The notes beneath the pieces are model-generated. The model was not told where the DNA came from. It worked only from the letters and a program-made list of their open reading frames with translations, and searched no databases. A stretch of DNA of 15,233 bases from CAZGYE01 sp964530165 (GTDB lineage: Bacteria; Planctomycetota; Planctomycetia; Planctomycetales; Planctomycetaceae): the NCBI GenBank assembly GCA_964530165.1, contig CAZGYE010000118.1, forward strand, positions 1 through 15,233, given 5' to 3'. Below are positions 1 to 8,723 of the stretch, piece after piece; within the stretch, counting starts at the first letter, position 1, and each line of letters begins with the position of its first letter. The position numbers and the translations under genes were made by a program.

Positions 1-47
1 AGGCTTTCCAGCCTGCCACGGCCAATCGGCAGGCTGGAAAGCCTGCC
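1..47. repeat. Tandem palindromic repeat, cut by the window edge
   Basis: Bases 1-17 and 28-44 are perfect 17-nt reverse complements separated by a 10-nt spacer. Each arm also folds alone: 28-35 pairs with 40-47 around a GGAA loop, and 1-5 pairs with 10-14 around TTCC. The element is therefore two small palindromes in inverted orientation. It lies upstream of the PLP-enzyme gene. It looks like a REP-like dispersed repeat of the kind I recall from planctomycete intergenic regions. The left unit is probably incomplete because the window starts inside it. Confidence 0.8.
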
Positions 48-114
48 CCACACTCAAGTGTACTGGTTATTTCAAAATTGACAGACCGCTCGGCTGAGAT
101 GCAGCGGCACGCTC

Positions 115-1593
115 ATGCGAGACCTAATCGACAATCCTTTGTGGCGGCCGGAGGATCTGGGCGCACCGATCCCAGATTCCCCGCACGCCGTCTCTGCCTG
201 TCTGCCGACCTGGGAAGACAACATCGGGTACGAAGAGCAAGATCCCCGAGTTCACCAGAAGTTGTCGACCGGCTATCCACGATTCGCCTACAACCGGTTC
301 TGCCGGGACCTCTTCGCGGCCTGTGCAGCCCGATTCGCGGACGCGGGAGAAGCGTGCTTGGCGTTTCCGTCCCGCGCCGCCGCAGAACGGTTCCGCGCCT
401 ATGTTCACGACAAAGCCGGCGATCCAGCTCGCATTCACACATTTGGCGTTCACAACGTGCATGCCGTCTGCTTTCTCAAGCGGCACGCCGGGATCGCCAA
501 GGACGGCTGGCAACATTTCGGCGAGGGGGTCTCCTCCCGGCGAGCTGAAGCCTGTTTGACCGGTCGAGCGGATGAGCAGAGCGGCGAAGCGAAAAGGGCC
601 GTGCGGGAACGGATCGCGCACAGCGCAGGCGCGTCCTCTGAGGACGTGTACCTGTTCTCATGCGGCATGAGCGCTGTTTACGCCGTCTACCGGGTTCTGA
701 ACAGCATGTACCCGGATCGCAAGAGCGTTCAATTCGGTTTCCCCTATGTCGACACGTTGAAGATTCAGGAAAAGCTCGGCTGCGGAGTCCACTTCTTTCC
801 GCGCGGCGCCGACGACGAACTGCAGGAGTTGGAGGACGTCCTCAAACGGGAACCCGTAAGCGGTCTGTACACCGAGTTTCCTTCCAACCCATTGTTGACC
901 AGCCCCGATGTCGGGCGCCTGGCGGACCTGGCGCGGCGGTACAGTTTTCCGTTCGTTGTTGACGACACGTTAGCCACCTTCGTCAACGCCGACCTTCTTT
1001 CGACGGCCGACGTCGTCTGCACCAGCCTGACAAAGTTCTTCTCCGGTGCCGGCGACGTGACGGCCGGGTCAGTGGTGCTGAGTCCGCGTAGTTCCTTTCA
1101 TGCGGAACTTTCGTCGATCTTGAAGCGGGACTACGAGGACATTCTCTGGGGCGCCGACTCCGTGGTGCTGGAACGCAACTCGCGCGATTTCGACGCGCGC
1201 GTCTCGAAGATCAACACCGGCGCCGAAGCTCTGGCGGATTACCTCAAGAGCCATCCCAAAGTGAGCGAAGTTTACTATCCCAAGTTTCAGACACCCGAAG
1301 CCTATCACGTGTTTCGCAAGCCGCGGGGCGGATACGGCGGTCTGCTGTCCATCGTGCTCGCGGACGCTTCCCGCAACACCGCAGGCTTCTACGATGCCCT
1401 GAGAATCTGTAAAGGCCCGAATCTCGGCACCAATTACAGCCTCGTGTGTCCTTACACCATCCTGGCTCATTATCGGGAATTGGACTGGGCCGAGTCGTGC
1501 GGCGTGTCGCGCTATTTGATTCGCATCTCAGTCGGTTTGGAGGAGCCGGATGAGTTGATCGGTCGGTTTGAACAAGCGCTGTCAATCTTGTGA
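115..1593 (+). CDS. Cystathionine gamma-synthase-like PLP-dependent enzyme (fungal STR2-type architecture)
   Basis: A 492-aa fold-type I PLP enzyme of the Cys/Met metabolism family, probably cytosolic. Seen: GMSAVYA at 184-190 (phosphate-binding loop region), VVDDT at 281-285 with the aspartate expected to face the PLP ring nitrogen, and the Schiff-base lysine K307 in TSLTKFFSG. SNPLL near 257-261 is also typical. Bacterial MetB proteins have about 390 residues. This one has about 130 extra N-terminal residues containing PHAVSACLPTW and GYPRF, which resemble fungal cystathionine gamma-synthases (yeast STR2/YML082W type). Related enzymes join an activated homoserine to cysteine or sulfide, or eliminate from such thioethers; the exact substrate cannot be read here. 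No strong ribosome binding site precedes the ATG. The 3' end overlaps the convergent TolC-like gene by 12 bp, so no separate terminator fits between them. Confidence 0.85.
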   Translation: MRDLIDNPLWRPEDLGAPIPDSPHAVSACLPTWEDNIGYEEQDPRVHQKLSTGYPRFAYNRFCRDLFAACAARFADAGEACLAFPSRAAAERFRAYVHDKAGDPARIHTFGVHNVHAVCFLKRHAGIAKDGWQHFGEGVSSRRAEACLTGRADEQSGEAKRAVRERIAHSAGASSEDVYLFSCGMSAVYAVYRVLNSMYPDRKSVQFGFPYVDTLKIQEKLGCGVHFFPRGADDELQELEDVLKREPVSGLYTEFPSNPLLTSPDVGRLADLARRYSFPFVVDDTLATFVNADLLSTADVVCTSLTKFFSGAGDVTAGSVVLSPRSSFHAELSSILKRDYEDILWGADSVVLERNSRDFDARVSKINTGAEALADYLKSHPKVSEVYYPKFQTPEAYHVFRKPRGGYGGLLSIVLADASRNTAGFYDALRICKGPNLGTNYSLVCPYTILAHYRELDWAESCGVSRYLIRISVGLEEPDELIGRFEQALSIL

Positions 1594-4380
1594 GGGACAC
1601 CAATTCCCGTTGGAAAGCATCTGTCGAATTTCTCGCGAGATATGCAGGAACTCAGGCAACTCTCCGTAGGCGGGGCCCGCTTCGGGCGAGAGTTGAGGGT
1701 GGGGTGCCGGCTGAAATTGCTCGTCGTAAAGCTGCGGCCAGAAGCCCGAGGGATCCAATTGCATCAACTCCAAGTCGACGAAGAATTCCGTACGCTTCAC
1801 GAGGTAGCCGATGTGATTGTCAGCCACGGCGCTCAGCGCTGCCCGGGATGCATCCTGGGCTTCGAGGAAGTCTCGGGCGGCCACTCCGGGAAACCCGAGG
1901 GCCAGCTCCAAGCGGGTGCTCAGCACCCGCTCGGCGGCCAGCGCCGCGCTGGCCACGCTGATGAGGTACTGCACCCGCGAGAGGGCGAGATCACGCAGGT
2001 CCTCCCGCACATCCAGTTTGATGTTGTCTTCCAGCTCCATCAAGCTCCGCAGCGCAGCCTGGTAGTCGATCAAAGCCAGCCGGTAACCGTTGCGCTGGGC
2101 TTTGCGATTCAGAGGCAGGTCGAGAGACAGGTCCAGCTCGGTGGTGCTCTCGTCGAAGGTGAACCCGAAGGGGCGGTTCTTGTTCTTTTTTGTGCGAATG
2201 GTTTCGGCGGCCCTGAGGTTCAACACCGACTTCAGGTCATCGGCCGCGAACTTCACGTCGCGCCCGTCGTCGGCCAGCCGGCCGCGCCGGTTCATCAGGT
2301 CGAGCCGCTGAGACAACGCTGTCAGCATGGCATCGTCCACTTCCATCTCCACCGGAATCAAACCGATCTCGGCAGCTTGCAGCAACTGGTCGCATTGCTT
2401 CAGCAGCGCATCGCTCCGCTCGAGTGTTTCTTGTAGCCGTTCTTCGGGTGTGGGGTGCTTGTCGGTCGCACCGGTCAATCGATCGGCTGAACGGACAAGC
2501 TCCTCGGCCTTGGCGAGCAGCCGCTCGGCATCTTGTTGGAGGATGGGGATTTGTTCCCGCTGCGCATTTTTCAAAGCTGTGGCCAACTGTTTTTTCAGCC
2601 CGTCGGCTTGGTCGGTGAACTGTTTGTTTTTCTCTTTCAGAGCGGCGGTTGACTCCGAATCGGCGTGCAAGTGGTCGGCCAGGCGCAGTTGACTCGTTGT
2701 CAGCTCCAGCAGTATACCGGTCAGATCAATCGTTCGTTGGAACAGCAAGATCGGGGGCGCAGGAGGTTTGGACTCGCGGGCCTTGCGCAATTCCTGTCTC
2801 ACCCGGTCCACATCCAGGCGTGCCTGATCCACCCGGAGGCGGGCATCGAGCTGTTCCAGCGGACCAAGTTTGGAGGCCTCCTGGACCAGTCGCCCTCGCA
2901 ACCGCAGCCATTCCATCAGCCTTTGGATCAGGGAGACGGCCGAGTTGAGCAACTCTCCGCGATCCGGGAATTGCTTATGACGCTGGGACCCGAGCCGGCG
3001 ACGAACTCTGCTGACCCGCTCGGCTGCCACTTGGATCTCGTCACGCAGAGTAATTCGCTGTAGTTCCGTCAAGTCGAGGCTGATGGGTAACTCGGTCGGC
3101 AATCCCATGGCGATTTTCAACTGGTCCAAGCGGCTCTGTAGATTATCACACGTCGTGATCAGTCTGCTGCGTCCTTGGAGCATGCTCTGTTCGATCTGTT
3201 CCACCTGGATTCGCGACTGTAGTCCGGCGCGTTCTTCCGCTTCCGCCTGATTCAAGGCCCGCACCAGAGAAAAATAGTTTTGCGCCTCAATCTCGATCTG
3301 CCGGTAATTGCGCAGCAACGAGTAGTACTCCGAGGTCCGCCTGAAGAAAAAGCTCTTTCGAAAGCGGGCGAAGTCACGAGCCGCATACACCACATCGCGT
3401 TCCGCCTGAATCAGCGGCTCCAAGAGAATATCGCGCTGAAACACAGTTTGGGTCAGCTCGAAGAAGAGGTCGGAGCTGATGTCGGCGGCAAATCCGTCCG
3501 GGCCGTTAAACGTCAGCAGGACGTGATTGGCGAAACTGGCAAGCAGTGTCCCGCCGGTCGCCAGCAGCTTGTTCATCCGGAAATTGGTCGGAACGCCCAA
3601 TTGATTCACCGTTTTGCCCGCCGAACGCATGTGGTCGTAGTTCACGTCGGTCCTGTTTCCGGTCTCCAGGAACTTCAGGTCGTAATCGAACTGCTCAAGC
3701 GTCAGGGCCAGCGCGGTCCGGTAAAGGGTTTCTTTTTGTGTTTGGTATTCCCGGCTGTTGAGCAATCCCAGCTCAATGATGTCTTCCAAGGTCAGTTTTT
3801 GTGAGAGATCCCGGAGATCCTGCGGCGGCTGGGAATCGTGGGTAAGTTCGTATTCTTTGCGCACGTCGGAAAACTCGAGGATCAAGGCTTGGCATTCCGG
3901 GGGCAGCGATTGCCAAGCCGATCGCGGAATCGGGATGGCCTTCAAAGAAACCACCCTTTGCGTTTGAGGCGTTGGTTGCTGAAAGGAAACCGGCACAACT
4001 CCGGAGTCAGTCTCGCTGCCGGCGGCTCGCAACGGAAGCTGATAGGTGTACAACCGAGGAGATGCGGGCGGCAGGTACGGCCGATCTGGATCGGAAGGAT
4101 CATACAGCCGCGAACGCGGATCAGGTTCAATCGTGAACCTCTCCGGGAGTTTCCAGGGGGCGGCAAGCGTTCGGAAGTACAGGGCCCTGGAAGTCTCCGC
4201 ATCGGCGTCACGGCGGTAGTGAGCGCGCGAGCAACCGGCCAACAAAGCCAAGCAAATCGCACACCACCAGACATGTCGGCTGACGCGGAGAGGACCTGTC
4301 CGGGCGTCGAGTTCCTTCGGGTGGGCCGATTTGCTCGTCTTTTTGTGGTTTCCGCGGGTGATGCCGAACCGTTGACGCAT
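1582..4380 (-). CDS. TolC-like outer-membrane efflux lipoprotein, enlarged
   Basis: A 932-aa outer-membrane factor, last gene of the adaptor/permease/TolC operon. A hydrophobic stretch at about 38-49 ends in the lipobox LAGC with C50, so it is probably a lipoprotein. The n-region is long (33 residues), but I see no later start codon before the hydrophobic core. Two outer-membrane efflux (OEP) halves can be recognised: about 195-440, starting TLEDIIELGLLNSREY, and about 682-880, starting DDAMLTALSQRLDLMN. Between them lie about 240 Arg/Glu/Leu/Gln-rich residues that look like long helices or coiled coil. Ordinary TolC has about 470 residues without such an insert. Its expected role is the outer-membrane duct for whatever the upstream MacA/MacB-like pair exports. 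It starts 167 bp after the permease stop and ends inside the 3' end of the convergent PLP gene. Confidence 0.85.
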   Translation of the reverse strand: MRQRFGITRGNHKKTSKSAHPKELDARTGPLRVSRHVWWCAICLALLAGCSRAHYRRDADAETSRALYFRTLAAPWKLPERFTIEPDPRSRLYDPSDPDRPYLPPASPRLYTYQLPLRAAGSETDSGVVPVSFQQPTPQTQRVVSLKAIPIPRSAWQSLPPECQALILEFSDVRKEYELTHDSQPPQDLRDLSQKLTLEDIIELGLLNSREYQTQKETLYRTALALTLEQFDYDLKFLETGNRTDVNYDHMRSAGKTVNQLGVPTNFRMNKLLATGGTLLASFANHVLLTFNGPDGFAADISSDLFFELTQTVFQRDILLEPLIQAERDVVYAARDFARFRKSFFFRRTSEYYSLLRNYRQIEIEAQNYFSLVRALNQAEAEERAGLQSRIQVEQIEQSMLQGRSRLITTCDNLQSRLDQLKIAMGLPTELPISLDLTELQRITLRDEIQVAAERVSRVRRRLGSQRHKQFPDRGELLNSAVSLIQRLMEWLRLRGRLVQEASKLGPLEQLDARLRVDQARLDVDRVRQELRKARESKPPAPPILLFQRTIDLTGILLELTTSQLRLADHLHADSESTAALKEKNKQFTDQADGLKKQLATALKNAQREQIPILQQDAERLLAKAEELVRSADRLTGATDKHPTPEERLQETLERSDALLKQCDQLLQAAEIGLIPVEMEVDDAMLTALSQRLDLMNRRGRLADDGRDVKFAADDLKSVLNLRAAETIRTKKNKNRPFGFTFDESTTELDLSLDLPLNRKAQRNGYRLALIDYQAALRSLMELEDNIKLDVREDLRDLALSRVQYLISVASAALAAERVLSTRLELALGFPGVAARDFLEAQDASRAALSAVADNHIGYLVKRTEFFVDLELMQLDPSGFWPQLYDEQFQPAPHPQLSPEAGPAYGELPEFLHISREIRQMLSNGNWCPSQD

Positions 4381-4513
4381 GGGAACGCGTCTTCCCGAAG
4401 CGAATCAAGGATTGCCACGCCGGCTGAGAGACCCGCTCCAACTTGCCGATCTGTTCTGTTGCCGGCCAGTCATCACGAGGCGCAAAACCGCTACAATCCT
4501 TTCATCGGAAATA

Positions 4514-4547
4514 ACCGGCCGCTTACTTGAGGCCCTTGATGGCCGGT
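4514..4547 (-). terminator. Possible attenuator hairpin after the permease gene
   Basis: A perfect 7-bp inverted repeat (ACCGGCC / GGCCGGT) with a 20-nt loop starts directly after the permease stop codon and is followed on the minus strand by TATTTCC, a weak T-rich tract. It lies in the 167-bp gap before the TolC-like gene and could reduce read-through or stabilise the upstream mRNA. The short stem, long loop and poor U-tract make this weak. Confidence 0.22.
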
Positions 4548-5843
4548 CTATTGATGGCGAAGCGCCTCGATCGGGTGCATGCGGGCTGCGCGGCGGGCCG
4601 GGTAGAGGCCGAAGACAATTCCAACACCCACGGAGATTCCAAAGGCGAGGAAAATTGACCACCAGCTAATCATGGTCTCGATCTCGGAATAGTGAGAGAC
4701 GACCGAGGGAACCGAGACCCCCAACAAGATGCCCAGCAGTCCGCCGGTCGAAGAAAGCACCACCGTTTCGACCAAGAACTGAATGATGATGTCGCGTTGT
4801 TTGGCACCCAGGGCGCGGCGAATGCCGATCTCACGGGTGCGTTCGGTCACGGCAGCCAGCATGATGTTCATGATGCCGATACCACCCACGACCAACGAGA
4901 TCCCGGCAATCGAGCCGAGCACCAAGTTCCAGATCCTTTTTTCGTGCTCGGCCTGTCTGAGCAGCTCCAGGGGGACTTGCACTTCGAAATCGGTTCCGTC
5001 AGGGTGCTTCCGACGAAGCAGTTTTCGGGCCATGGCCGCCGTCTGGCTCACGAGGCTGGTATCTTTGACCGTCAGCGTAATCTCGCCCAATTGGGTGCGT
5101 TCGAAGGCGAAACTCCCAGCGCTGCGCACAAAGTTCACTTCACCGAGCCGCTGGCGAACAGCCGTGAGGGGGATATAGATGTCGTCGTTGAAGTCCTGTT
5201 GGCCCACCCCCCCGGCAACGGCAGTACCGGTCGCCTGCGGTTCGAGCAGTCCGACGACGTGGTACACATCCTCGCCCACCAGCAACGGCTTGTCGAGGGG
5301 GTCCTCGAAGCTGAACAGCCGCTTCGCCGCTCCTGCTGCCAAGACGGCCACGTTCCGTGTGGTTGCGACGTCGAGTCCCGTCAAAAACCGCCCGCGGCGG
5401 ATGCGGAGATTCTTAACCAGCACATACTCCGGTGTGGTGCCCAGAATCCGAGCATTGGGGATGTGGTGACCTCCGTGCAGGGCGTCTTTACGCAGCAGGG
5501 CAATCGGTACCGCTCGGGTCACCGTCGGCAGCGTGGCCAGCAGACGATCGTAATCCGCGTATTTCAGCCCATATTCCAGGACACGGCTGATCTCTCGGCC
5601 ACTGCCGCTGGTGTTGTCGTCTTCGCTGTCGCCGTGTTGTCCAGGCTTGACGCTGCGGATGATGACGTTGTTGGCCCCCAGTTGTTGGATCCGCTCCAAT
5701 GCCGCACGCTTGGATCCTTCGCCGATGGCCAGCATCGTGATCACCGACGCCACGCCCAGGATGACCCCCAACACGGTCAGTGTGTTGCGGAGCTTGTGCA
5801 GCAGAAGATTCTTAACGCCCAGTTTGAAGGTGTTCCACCACAT
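4548..5843 (-). CDS. MacB/FtsX-type ABC transporter permease without ATPase domain
   Basis: An inner-membrane permease of the MacB_PCD + FtsX type, 431 aa from the ATG at 5843. One N-terminal transmembrane helix (about 21-42) is followed by a large periplasmic domain (about 43-300), then three C-terminal helices (about 304-328, 355-380, 392-413). The cytoplasmic coupling segment TERTREIGIRRALGA at about 333-347 is characteristic of the family. Full-length MacB is about 650 aa with an N-terminal nucleotide-binding domain; here no Walker A, signature or Walker B motif precedes the first helix, and no ATPase gene lies elsewhere in the window. The reading frame is open back to a TTG at 5921, but that start would overlap the adaptor gene and add residues unlike the family, so I prefer the ATG starting MWWNTFKLGVKNLL. 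It lies 67 bp after the adaptor stop, inside the operon. Confidence 0.88.
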   Translation of the reverse strand: MWWNTFKLGVKNLLLHKLRNTLTVLGVILGVASVITMLAIGEGSKRAALERIQQLGANNVIIRSVKPGQHGDSEDDNTSGSGREISRVLEYGLKYADYDRLLATLPTVTRAVPIALLRKDALHGGHHIPNARILGTTPEYVLVKNLRIRRGRFLTGLDVATTRNVAVLAAGAAKRLFSFEDPLDKPLLVGEDVYHVVGLLEPQATGTAVAGGVGQQDFNDDIYIPLTAVRQRLGEVNFVRSAGSFAFERTQLGEITLTVKDTSLVSQTAAMARKLLRRKHPDGTDFEVQVPLELLRQAEHEKRIWNLVLGSIAGISLVVGGIGIMNIMLAAVTERTREIGIRRALGAKQRDIIIQFLVETVVLSSTGGLLGILLGVSVPSVVSHYSEIETMISWWSIFLAFGISVGVGIVFGLYPARRAARMHPIEALRHQ

Positions 5844-5910
5844 GGACCCGTGCCGGAGACAATAGGGCGAGCGAGCGAAAACGACGCGACGCCTGGAATC
5901 CCAAGATGAT

Positions 5911-7593
5911 TTACCCGCCAATCTCCTCTGGAGCGACCTTCTCGGGGGAAATCTCGCGACCCGACTTTCGCGTCTGATCGAAGATCTCCATGGAATTCAG
6001 CAGCACCTGTTCGCCTTCCTTGATCCCTGCGCGGACCTCGACAAACTTGTCATTGGTTGGCCCCAGCTCGACCGTCCGCCGCTGCGGACCACCGGATGTG
6101 CTAACGTAACACCAGGTGTCCTGCCCCACCTGAACGAAGGCCTGCACCGGAACGCATAACACGTCTTGGAGCCGGTCCACGTGAATCTCCACGACAGCGG
6201 TCATCCCCGGCTTGAGTCGCTCCACCTTTTCGTCGATCGTGACGATGGTCTCGTAGACCTTGATGTCGGAGTTCAGCCAGCCGCCTTGATCCGGCAGCAC
6301 GGCGACCGATTCTACCGTTCCATGATACGTGCGGTCCGGAAACGCGTCGATTTGAATGCTCGCCCGCAAACCGCTGCCGACTTGGTCGAGTACCGACTCG
6401 TGGACCGCCGTCTTGACTTGCATGGTCGTCAGGTCCGGCAACGTCAGGATCTTCTGCCGCTGGCGAACGAACGCGCCTTCAGCGATGCTGCTCGAGGACC
6501 CGTTACGGCTGTGGTCGGTGGAGTAAACGACCATCCCGTCGTGAGGAGCGTAGATCTTGCACTTCTTGAGCTGCTCTTTGTATTTCTCGAGCCGTTCCTC
6601 TTCTTTGTCGAACGCCCGGTCGGCGGCCGTCTTAGCGGCCTGAGTCATGGCGTAATGCGCCTCGTTGTCGAGGATCACCTGCTTGAGCGAGTTTTCGGCG
6701 GTGTTCTTCGCCGCCTCCAGCTCCAGCTTCTTCATCGGGTGCTCGTACTGGTCGAGCTTCTTGAGGTTGGAAATGGCAGTGGCCAGGCCGTTGGTGGCCC
6801 GAACCAGAGCGTCTTCGGCCTGGAGGTACTTGTAGACTGCCTGGTCCCGGTCGCCCTTGCCGCGGTATCCGAGCTTGTAGAGCATTTCGATGCCGTTGCG
6901 GTTCGTTTCCTGCATGAGCAGGCCGGCCTGAGCTTCGCGAATCTTATTCTTGGCCTCTTGAGCCTTCAGGTCCAGCTCTTGCAGCGAGATCTGGTAGGTG
7001 CCGTCCTCGCCGTCTTCGTACATGTCTAAGGCAAGCTTGGCCAGTTCCACACCGAGTTTGGCCTCGGCCAGGTCCGTCTCGTTCCTCGTGATCTGGTTCT
7101 TGAACTTCGCGGTCGCGTGCAGTTTCTCGGCGTTGGCCCGTTCGTAGGAAAGGACCTGATCGTCGAGCCGCTCGTTGAGCGGCGCGCTATCAAGTTCGAC
7201 GAGCAGCTCACCCTCCTTGACCGTCTTGCCGTTGGGAACGATGAACAAGATTTGTGTCCCAGTCACACTGCTCCGGCTGGAGCTGATGTTCTCAAGCTCA
7301 CAGCGGATCTCGGTGACTCGCTGGCTTTCCAAATGACCTTTCTCAGTCACGACAATGGGCAATTCGCCACGAGAAACCGTGTAGTAAACGAACCGCTGGT
7401 CCGGACCGTTTCTCGCGCGGAGAGACTCCAGCCCGCCGAACGCCAAAACCACGGCGACCACGGCCAGCAAAACAAGCCCAACCCGCTTTGCGTTCGTCCT
7501 CACGATTCGTAACAGGTCGGTGTAAACAGGCGCGAAACTCGGCTGTCCTGCCGGCGCTGCCGTCCTCGGAATGCGTTCGACGTCGAGTCGCAT
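5911..7593 (-). CDS. HlyD/MacA-type periplasmic adaptor (membrane fusion protein)
   Basis: A 560-aa adaptor, first gene of the exporter operon. It has a cytoplasmic N-terminus of about 36 residues and one transmembrane anchor at about 37-54. The first lipoyl half is at about 106-135 (IVPNGKTVKEGELLVELD). A long Ala/Lys/Glu-rich hairpin spans about 140-345. The second lipoyl half begins CKIYAPHDGMVVY at 345-357, followed by beta-barrel and membrane-proximal segments that include VPVQAFVQVGQ at about 481-491. In the family these proteins bridge an inner-membrane permease and a TolC duct. The next two genes encode exactly those partners in the same orientation. The start is an ATG with only a weak upstream purine stretch. 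The leader is about 200 nt if the promoter at 7797-7825 is used. Confidence 0.9.
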   Translation of the reverse strand: MRLDVERIPRTAAPAGQPSFAPVYTDLLRIVRTNAKRVGLVLLAVVAVVLAFGGLESLRARNGPDQRFVYYTVSRGELPIVVTEKGHLESQRVTEIRCELENISSSRSSVTGTQILFIVPNGKTVKEGELLVELDSAPLNERLDDQVLSYERANAEKLHATAKFKNQITRNETDLAEAKLGVELAKLALDMYEDGEDGTYQISLQELDLKAQEAKNKIREAQAGLLMQETNRNGIEMLYKLGYRGKGDRDQAVYKYLQAEDALVRATNGLATAISNLKKLDQYEHPMKKLELEAAKNTAENSLKQVILDNEAHYAMTQAAKTAADRAFDKEEERLEKYKEQLKKCKIYAPHDGMVVYSTDHSRNGSSSSIAEGAFVRQRQKILTLPDLTTMQVKTAVHESVLDQVGSGLRASIQIDAFPDRTYHGTVESVAVLPDQGGWLNSDIKVYETIVTIDEKVERLKPGMTAVVEIHVDRLQDVLCVPVQAFVQVGQDTWCYVSTSGGPQRRTVELGPTNDKFVEVRAGIKEGEQVLLNSMEIFDQTRKSGREISPEKVAPEEIGG

Positions 7594-8015
7594 AGTTTGT
7601 GCTCTTGCTTGTCGTCACAAGCGGCCATTCCAATGGCCACCAGAAGGTAGGCGCCCCTGCGGAACAAACCAGCCGCAAAGGCAATACACGCGGTGGGCGA
7701 TATTTCAGGTAGGATGACGCCTCGTGCTGTTCTTGATGAGTTCCCCCCAGGAAGGAAAGCTGGTGACGCTGTACGCAACCACCAACCTTGGAAAGCATTA
7801 TACGAAACGAAATCAATTCTATCAAGATTCCCACGAGCAACTTGCATCGATTTGCCGGCAGATGGCGTCCCATTGATGCGAGTCATCAGACCGGAGTCCT
7901 CTCCAGTTACGGAATCTGACTGGAATTTCAGGCGACATTGTGGCAAAACAGAGTATTGCAGTTGCCTGAACGACTTCCCATTCCGCGTCTCCACTACCAG
8001 AAGAGTGTGATTGCC
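7594..8015. other. 422-bp divergent intergenic region
   Basis: This region separates the minus-strand exporter operon from the plus-strand DUF1080 gene. Open frames cross it on both strands, but their translations are compositionally erratic, show no domain, and overlap each other, so I call no gene. It holds the minus-strand promoter at 7797-7825 within a locally AT-rich patch at about 7790-7830. I could not identify a convincing plus-strand promoter for the DUF1080 gene. Confidence 0.6.
7797..7825 (-). promoter_or_regulatory. Sigma-70-type promoter for the exporter operon
   Basis: On the minus strand a TTGATA hexamer (7820-7825) is separated by exactly 17 nt from a perfect TATAAT (7797-7802). 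Together they match 11 of 12 consensus bases with optimal spacing, in an AT-rich patch. Transcription would start near 7790 and give a leader of about 200 nt before the adaptor ATG at 7593. No operator could be recognised. Confidence 0.68.
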
Positions 8016-8723
8016 ATGAACACCACCCTTTCGCTGAACGGTTTCCGCCTGCAGTTCCCATTCGGCCGCTTGCCGGCGGTGACACTGATTGCTTTGTTCC
8101 TGCCGATGGCGATGGCGATAACGATGTCTAGTCCGTCAGATGCGGCCGAGAAGAAATCGCCGGCGAAACCCAAGTGGACTTCCCTGTTCGACGGGAAAAG
8201 TCTCAAAGGGTGGAAAGTCACCAAGTTCGGCGGCGAGGGGGAAGTTCACGTCAAGGACGGCCGGATGATCCTCGATATGGGCGCCGATTTGACCGGCGTC
8301 ACCACGACCCACAAGGTGCCGCACATCGATTACGAAGTCTCCCTGGAAGCGATGCGAGTCGACGGGACTGACTTCTTCTGCGGTTTGACGTTTCCAGTGA
8401 AGAAGGATTCGTGCAGCCTGATTCTCGGTGGCTGGGGCGGCGGCGTATGTGGTCTGTCGAGCATCGACAGCATGGACGCCTCCGAAAACGAGACGACGAC
8501 TTTCCGCAGCTTCAAAAACGGCAAGTGGTACCGCGTTCGACTCCGTGTGACCGAGAAGAAAATCGAGGCCTGGATCGACGACAAGCAGATTGTCGACCAA
8601 GCCATTACGGACCGAAGGATCTCCGTTCGATTAGAGGTTGACTTGTCGAAGCCGTTCGGCTTGGCGTGTTGGCAGACCACCGCAGCCCTGCGCAACATCC
8701 GCATTCGCAAGCTGAAACCGTAG
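8016..8723 (+). CDS. Secreted DUF1080 (3-keto-disaccharide hydrolase-like) protein
   Basis: A 235-aa secreted protein. A hydrophobic h-region at about 19-36 ends in possible signal-peptidase sites (AMA near 34 or DAA near 44). A single DUF1080 jelly-roll domain follows and opens with the hallmark SLFDGKSLKGWK at about 56-67. Later segments KNGKWYRVRLRV and IDDKQIVDQ are typical beta strands of the concanavalin-like fold. Some DUF1080 members hydrolyse 3-keto-glycosides and others only bind carbohydrate; no catalytic residue can be assigned by eye. The frame is open further upstream, but the ATG at 8016 is preceded by AGAAGAG and gives an ordinary signal peptide, whereas the longer form buries it. 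It is transcribed away from the exporter operon and appears monocistronic. Confidence 0.88.
   Translation: MNTTLSLNGFRLQFPFGRLPAVTLIALFLPMAMAITMSSPSDAAEKKSPAKPKWTSLFDGKSLKGWKVTKFGGEGEVHVKDGRMILDMGADLTGVTTTHKVPHIDYEVSLEAMRVDGTDFFCGLTFPVKKDSCSLILGGWGGGVCGLSSIDSMDASENETTTFRSFKNGKWYRVRLRVTEKKIEAWIDDKQIVDQAITDRRISVRLEVDLSKPFGLACWQTTAALRNIRIRKLKP

Noticed and set aside
78..83. TTGACA as a -35 box for the PLP gene
   Set aside because: No acceptable -10 hexamer follows at 16-19 nt, and the ATG is only 31 bases away.
5844..5921. Upstream TTG start for the permease
   Set aside because: It overlaps the adaptor stop and adds 26 residues unlike the family N-terminus; the ATG at 5843 begins the typical MacB first helix.
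7693..8010. Plus-strand 105-codon open frame in the divergent intergenic region
   Set aside because: It spans the minus-strand promoter, has no domain-like pattern and competes with equally long frames on the other strand.
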